This document shows positions 60,106 through 64,000 of a stretch of 64,000 nt of DNA, piece by piece; positions within the stretch are counted from its first letter, which is position 1, and every line of letters starts with the position of its first letter. Source of the DNA: Aquimarina sp. MAR_2010_214 (GTDB lineage Bacteria; Bacteroidota; Bacteroidia; Flavobacteriales; Flavobacteriaceae). The stretch covers positions 248,001 through 312,000 of the forward strand of contig NZ_PJMS01000001.1 in assembly GCF_002846555.1 (NCBI RefSeq), written 5' to 3'. Position numbers and translations under genes: made by a program. The notes under the pieces are model-generated. The model was not told where the DNA came from. It searched no databases and saw only the letters and a program-made list of their open reading frames with translations.

Positions 60106-60954
60106 TTAATATCGTTGTAAATTCTGCATCGCTAAAAAAGGAATCTTAATATGTAATCCTATTTTATCAATTGTAGATTGGTGTAATAGGCTTTCTAAAT
60201 AAGAACGTCTAGAATTTATCATTACCAAAAAATCTATTTCATTACTCTTTATAAATTGATTAATACCATCTGTAAGGTCTTCTGATGCCTTTTGATGAAA
60301 TATTAATTCTGCTGTAGGTAATGATTGTTTTAAAAAGTGTTTATTATCTTCCTGTCTTATAGAAAGTTTATCAAAATCAGATATATATAAAAAATTAATC
60401 ACCGATCTAAAACTTTTGGTGAGTGTACTTAATAACTTTAACTCTCTTCGTTTAAATGGTAATTGATAATCCGTTGGAAACAAAATGTTTTTTGGTGGAC
60501 TATAACTACAACCACTCGGAATTACTAATAAAGGGCATTTTACATATTTAAGCACTTGCAAGGTATTACTCCCAAAAGTAAGTTTTCGGTCATCAGTTTC
60601 TCCTCTTGTACCCATAATTAGAATATCTAAGTTTTCTTTATCTACCAGATCATTAGCTTCATCAATCAGACTTCCGAACATTGATAGTAATTTAAACTCA
60701 TGTCGGGGGTTAGGTGAAATATTTTTTATTTCTGAAAGCATCTTCTCTAGGACCACATCAGAGTTTTTATGTACTTTTTGTTTTAGCTCATTAAAAACTT
60801 CGCGGGATACCACAGTGTCGTGATCATATACCTCATCTGCATAAGCATGTAGAAGAAAAAAATCACAACGCTCATATTTAAAAAGTTCAACAGCATATCG
60901 TAAAGCATTCATGGCATTTTCTGAAAAATCTGTAGGAATCAATATTTTTCTCAT
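60106..60954 (-). CDS. universal stress protein, two USP domains (copy 5)
   Basis: 282 residues. MRKILIPTDFSENAMNALRYAVELF opening; the nucleotide motif is GTRGETDDRKLTFGSNTLQV near 115-134, with Glu-Thr where the other copies have Ala-Thr, so its binding may differ. Second domain ILFPTDYQLPFKRRELKLL near 155. First gene of the three-USP operon; its promoter has an FNR-like box and a perfect -7 element. Confidence 0.92.
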   Translation of the reverse strand: MRKILIPTDFSENAMNALRYAVELFKYERCDFFLLHAYADEVYDHDTVVSREVFNELKQKVHKNSDVVLEKMLSEIKNISPNPRHEFKLLSMFGSLIDEANDLVDKENLDILIMGTRGETDDRKLTFGSNTLQVLKYVKCPLLVIPSGCSYSPPKNILFPTDYQLPFKRRELKLLSTLTKSFRSVINFLYISDFDKLSIRQEDNKHFLKQSLPTAELIFHQKASEDLTDGINQFIKSNEIDFLVMINSRRSYLESLLHQSTIDKIGLHIKIPFLAMQNLQRY

Positions 60955-60980
60955 CGCTTGCTTTTTTGATATGTTAGATT

Positions 60981-61023
60981 CAAAATTAGGTAATTACAGA
61001 CACAGAAACTATGATTTTTGTCA
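60981..61023 (-). promoter_or_regulatory. FNR-like box and -7 element of the USP 5-4-3 operon
   Basis: TGACAAAAATCA on the minus strand (61023-61012; TGA-N6-TCA) has its centre 29.5 bp before TAATTTTG (60988-60981), a perfect TAnnTTTG. Start codon at 60954. Confidence 0.8.
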
Positions 61024-61035
61024 GTTGAAGAATCA

Positions 61036-61078
61036 TGATATTTGTCATATTATATAAACGCATACTTTTTCATATTTG
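61036..61078 (+). promoter_or_regulatory. FNR-like box and -7 element of the CcoI-like ATPase gene
   Basis: TGATATTTGTCA (61036-61047) has its centre 29.5 bp before CATATTTG (61071-61078; 7/8 match to TAnnTTTG). Start codon at 61094. Together with the box at 61012-61023 it makes a back-to-back promoter pair. Confidence 0.8.
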
Positions 61079-61093
61079 TAACAAATAAATTCT

Positions 61094-63493
61094 ATGTCAG
61101 AGCATACTTGTTTTCATTGCGGAGATGATTGCAATAAGACAGTAATCAAATTTGATCAAAAAACATTCTGCTGTAATGGGTGCAAAACTGTATTTGAAAT
61201 TTTTTCGACTCATGATTTATCCTGTTATTATGACTTACAATCTGCTCCTGGTGCCATTCCTGAAGAAATTCAAGGAAAATACGATTATCTCGATACTCCT
61301 GCTATTGCTGAAAAATTAATAGAATTTAATGATGGTAACACCCAAATCATTACACTGTATATTCCACACATGCATTGTAGCTCTTGTATTTGGATATTAG
61401 AAAATTTACATAAACTTCAGCCTGCTATTACAGCATCACAAGTTAATTTCCCTAAAAAAACAGTTCGTATAACATTCAACAGTGATGGTATTTCCCTTAA
61501 AACATTAGTCAGTTTACTTAATTCTATAGGGTATGAACCCTATATCAGTCTGGATGACTACACCTCAGGGAAAACACAAATCAACCGAAGCTTAATTTAC
61601 AAACTTGGTATCTCTGGTTTTGCTTTTGGAAATGTAATGTTCTTATCATTTCCAGAATATTTTGAAGTATCGGAGTACTGGTTAGAACAATATAAAAACA
61701 TTTTCCGCTGGTTAATGTTTGCTTTTTCACTGCCCGTTGTATTTTATGCTGCACAAGATTATTTCATTTCTGCTTATAAAGGGTTGCGATCAAAAATACT
61801 AAATATTGATATTCCAATCGCTTTAGGAATTTTGGTTCTTTTTCTACGAAGTACTACAGAGATTATTTTTGATTGGGGAACCGGTTTTTTTGATAGTCTC
61901 ACCGGGCTGGTATTTTTTCTATTGCTAGGAAAATTCTTCCAACAAAAAACCTATTCTTTTTTATCCTTCGAGAGAGATTATAAATCTTATTTCCCGATCG
62001 CAGTAACAAGAATTGCTACAACAAAACAAAACAAAAAAAGAAAGGAAGAGAATATACAAGTTTACGATATTGAAAAAGGAGATCGACTATTAATCAGAAA
62101 CGGTGAATTGATTCCTGTAGATGCCATTCTTATTGAAGGTGATGCACAAATTGATTATAGTTTTGTAACTGGCGAAAGTGAATCGGTTACCAAACAATCG
62201 GGTGATACTCTTTTTGCTGGAGGCAGACAACTTTATGGAGCTATAGAAATTGAAGTTTTAAAATCTGTAGAACAAAGTTACCTTACACAATTATGGAGCA
62301 ATGATGTGTTTAATAAAGATAAAACTGCTTCATTTACTAATCTTACCGATACGATAAGTAAATATTTCACCATTACAATCTTATGCATCGCTATACTTGC
62401 TACTTCTTTTTGGCTATTTGTTGACCCTTCAAAAGCAGCACAGGTATTCACTGCAGTACTTATTATTGCCTGTCCCTGTGCATTGGCATTAGCACGACCT
62501 TTCGCCTTGGGTAACATTCTTCGCATCTTCGGAAAAACCAAATTCTATCTCAAAAACGCAGATGTTATAGAACGATTAGCTCTGGTAGACACCATGATTT
62601 TTGATAAAACTGGCACCATAACAACTACCATAACCAACAAAGTGACTTACGAAGGAATGGAACTAACACCTGAAGAAGAATCTTTGCTTAAAAACACATT
62701 ACGAGCATCAAATCATCCACTTAGCAGAACACTCTATGATATATTAGCAGAACATGATATTCTAACTCTAGACGAATATCATGAACATATAGGAAAAGGA
62801 ATTGAAGGTAAACTCGAAGAAGATACTATCAAAATAGGGTCTGCAAATTTTGTAGGAAATGATATCAATTCTGAAATCACAAATACTTCAGTTCACATTA
62901 GTACAAATAAACAATATAAAGGTCGTTATGTTTTTCATAACCAATATAGAAAAGGAGTTAAAAAAGTATTTGATCAATTATCTAAAAACTATCAACTCGC
63001 TATTTTATCAGGAGATAATGAAGGTGAAAAAGAATATTTAAAAAAACTACTCCCAGAAAACACTTCATTGCTTTTTGACCAAAAACCAGACGATAAGTTA
63101 AACTATATCAAATCACTACAACAGCATAATCAAAACGTCATCATGGTTGGTGATGGATTAAACGATGCTGGGGCTTTGGCACAAAGTGATGTAGGTATAG
63201 CTGTTTCAGAAAATGTGAATGTCTTTTCTCCTGCATGTGATGCGATTCTTGATGCTTCAAAATTTGATTCCATATCTTCTTATCTCGATGTATCAAAAAA
63301 AGCGATTACGATCATAAAATCGAGTTTTGCCCTATCATTTTTATATAATATTATAGGGCTATATTTTGCTGTTACTGGTCAACTTTCTCCTGTGATAGCT
63401 GCAATACTAATGCCATTAAGTTCTATCTCTATTGTTGCATACGTTACTGTACTGACAAACTGGTCTGGAAGAAAATTAAAATCAAAACAATGA
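61094..63493 (+). CDS. ccoI: CcoI/FixI-type heavy-metal (copper) P1B-ATPase
   Basis: 799 residues. N-terminal cysteine-rich segment (CFHCGDDCNK, then CCNGCKTVFEIF) typical of CcoI, an HMA domain with HMHCSSCIW near 97, membrane helices, actuator motif TGES near 360, the transmembrane metal site ACPCALALARP near 460, phosphorylation motif DKTGT near 505 and GDGLNDAGALAQSDVG near 690. CcoI exports copper for assembly of cbb3 oxidase, the high-affinity oxidase for low oxygen. The cbb3 genes themselves are not in the window. The FNR-like promoter box fits this role. The stop overlaps pdxH by 4 bp (ATGA). Confidence 0.92.
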   Translation: MSEHTCFHCGDDCNKTVIKFDQKTFCCNGCKTVFEIFSTHDLSCYYDLQSAPGAIPEEIQGKYDYLDTPAIAEKLIEFNDGNTQIITLYIPHMHCSSCIWILENLHKLQPAITASQVNFPKKTVRITFNSDGISLKTLVSLLNSIGYEPYISLDDYTSGKTQINRSLIYKLGISGFAFGNVMFLSFPEYFEVSEYWLEQYKNIFRWLMFAFSLPVVFYAAQDYFISAYKGLRSKILNIDIPIALGILVLFLRSTTEIIFDWGTGFFDSLTGLVFFLLLGKFFQQKTYSFLSFERDYKSYFPIAVTRIATTKQNKKRKEENIQVYDIEKGDRLLIRNGELIPVDAILIEGDAQIDYSFVTGESESVTKQSGDTLFAGGRQLYGAIEIEVLKSVEQSYLTQLWSNDVFNKDKTASFTNLTDTISKYFTITILCIAILATSFWLFVDPSKAAQVFTAVLIIACPCALALARPFALGNILRIFGKTKFYLKNADVIERLALVDTMIFDKTGTITTTITNKVTYEGMELTPEEESLLKNTLRASNHPLSRTLYDILAEHDILTLDEYHEHIGKGIEGKLEEDTIKIGSANFVGNDINSEITNTSVHISTNKQYKGRYVFHNQYRKGVKKVFDQLSKNYQLAILSGDNEGEKEYLKKLLPENTSLLFDQKPDDKLNYIKSLQQHNQNVIMVGDGLNDAGALAQSDVGIAVSENVNVFSPACDAILDASKFDSISSYLDVSKKAITIIKSSFALSFLYNIIGLYFAVTGQLSPVIAAILMPLSSISIVAYVTVLTNWSGRKLKSKQ

Positions 63494-64000
63494 TAAACTC
63501 TTCTGAGGATCATAATCCAATCCAACATTTTCAACAATGGTTTCATGAGGTAGATAAAGCTCATCCCGAGGATGAAGCTAATGCAATGTTACTCTCCACC
63601 ATCGGGGTAGATGGTTTTCCCAAAAGTAGAATTGTATTATTAAAACGCTTCACCTGGGAGGGTTTTATCTTTTTTACAAATTACAACAGTGAGAAAGGAA
63701 AGGCCATAGCGCAAAACAATAAAATCTCTATTGCCTTTAATTGGGCAGCAGCAAAAAAGGAAGTCTTAATCACTGGAACAGCAGTAAAAATTGCCAAAAA
63801 CTTATCAGAAGGTTATTTTGAATCACGGCCCGAAGGGAGCAAATTGGGCGCATGGGCTTCTGATCAAAGTGAAGTAGTTGCCTCACGTAAAGTGCTAGAA
63901 AATCAACTACAGCAGTATGAAATCAAATTCAAAAATCAAGTCATCCCAAAACCAGAACATTGGGGAGGGTATTTGATTAAGCCTAATGGATTTGAGTTTA
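63490..64000 (+). CDS. pdxH: pyridoxamine 5'-phosphate oxidase PdxH (3' end cut by window)
   Basis: The frame is open from ATG 63490 to the window edge (170 residues seen of about 210). FMN-binding segments are visible: SRIVLLKRFTWEGFIFFTNY near 46-65 and NSEKGKAIAQNNKISIAFNW near 66-85; SRPEGSKLGAWASDQSEV near 113-130 is the substrate/FMN motif, and PKPEHWGGYLIKPNGFEF is the conserved C-terminal region. It oxidises pyridoxamine or pyridoxine 5'-phosphate to PLP. The ATG overlaps the stop of the ATPase gene. Confidence 0.93.
   Translation, partial: MINSSEDHNPIQHFQQWFHEVDKAHPEDEANAMLLSTIGVDGFPKSRIVLLKRFTWEGFIFFTNYNSEKGKAIAQNNKISIAFNWAAAKKEVLITGTAVKIAKNLSEGYFESRPEGSKLGAWASDQSEVVASRKVLENQLQQYEIKFKNQVIPKPEHWGGYLIKPNGFEF

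Overview
The window is low in G+C and gene-dense, and looks like chromosome from a marine-type Flavobacteriaceae (Bacteroidota), possibly close to Aquimarina; the genus is a guess from overall similarity. Supporting marks are the Bacteroidota -7 promoter element TAnnTTTG before many genes, a type IX secretion sorting domain, FecR/TonB receptor systems, HmuY- and DUF6607-type heme genes, and families such as DUF4407 and DUF6438. Proposed functions come from motifs and family knowledge read by eye; no database search was possible.

Layout. 1-8.1 kb: a truncated DUF4407 membrane protein, a BlaR1/BlaI-type pair, a large secreted M43 metalloprotease and a curlin-repeat amyloid protein. 8.6-15.1 kb: M20 dipeptidase, Asp/Asn beta-hydroxylase-like protein, tRNA-Leu(TAG), then SDR, flavin monooxygenase, enoyl-CoA hydratase, NTF2-like protein and an AraC regulator. 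15.2-18.9 kb: a compact unit of a 46-residue ORF, an asparagine-synthetase-like enzyme without the glutaminase cysteine, and a glycosyltransferase with a C-terminal extension; this is a candidate for an undescribed peptide-modification system. 19.2-20.7 kb: two lipoproteins, one a putative metalloprotease. 21-24.7 kb: an ECF sigma/FecR/TonB-receptor unit whose sigma gene keeps only region 2. 24.8-30.2 kb: a heme-uptake locus (TonB receptor, HmuY-like, DUF6607, FMN-binding protein) in which a complete IS1595-family element with an 8-bp target duplication has split the FMN-binding gene. 30.2-34.3 kb: a gene-poor stretch and a LuxR-type response regulator/TPR histidine kinase pair surrounded by TACGG-N4-CCGTA palindromes. 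35.6-41.7 kb: a molybdenum cofactor cluster (moeA, modE-like, mobA, moaD, moeB, moaE, moaC-moaB fusion, moaA).

From 41.7 to 61.1 kb the genes resemble a low-oxygen/stress programme: six universal stress proteins, cardiolipin synthase, patatin, Hsp20, Acg-like nitroreductase, D-lactate dehydrogenase, a beta-CASP hydrolase, an ATP-cone/restriction-endonuclease fusion and a CcoI-type copper ATPase. Seven promoters in this part carry a TGA-N6-TCA (FNR-like) palindrome whose centre lies exactly 29.5 bp before the first base of the -7 element, the position expected for class II activation at about -41.5. In the middle (44.8-48.7 kb) sit a Crp/Fnr regulator, a persulfide-dioxygenase/rhodanese protein, a methyltransferase and a split YeeE/YedE sulfur transporter. 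Two of their promoters carry a different palindrome, TGTAAC-N4-GTTAC(A/T), at the same 29.5-bp distance. The Crp protein keeps the two arginines of CRP's recognition helix but has Val at the Glu181 position, which fits a TGTAA half-site. The window ends in pdxH.
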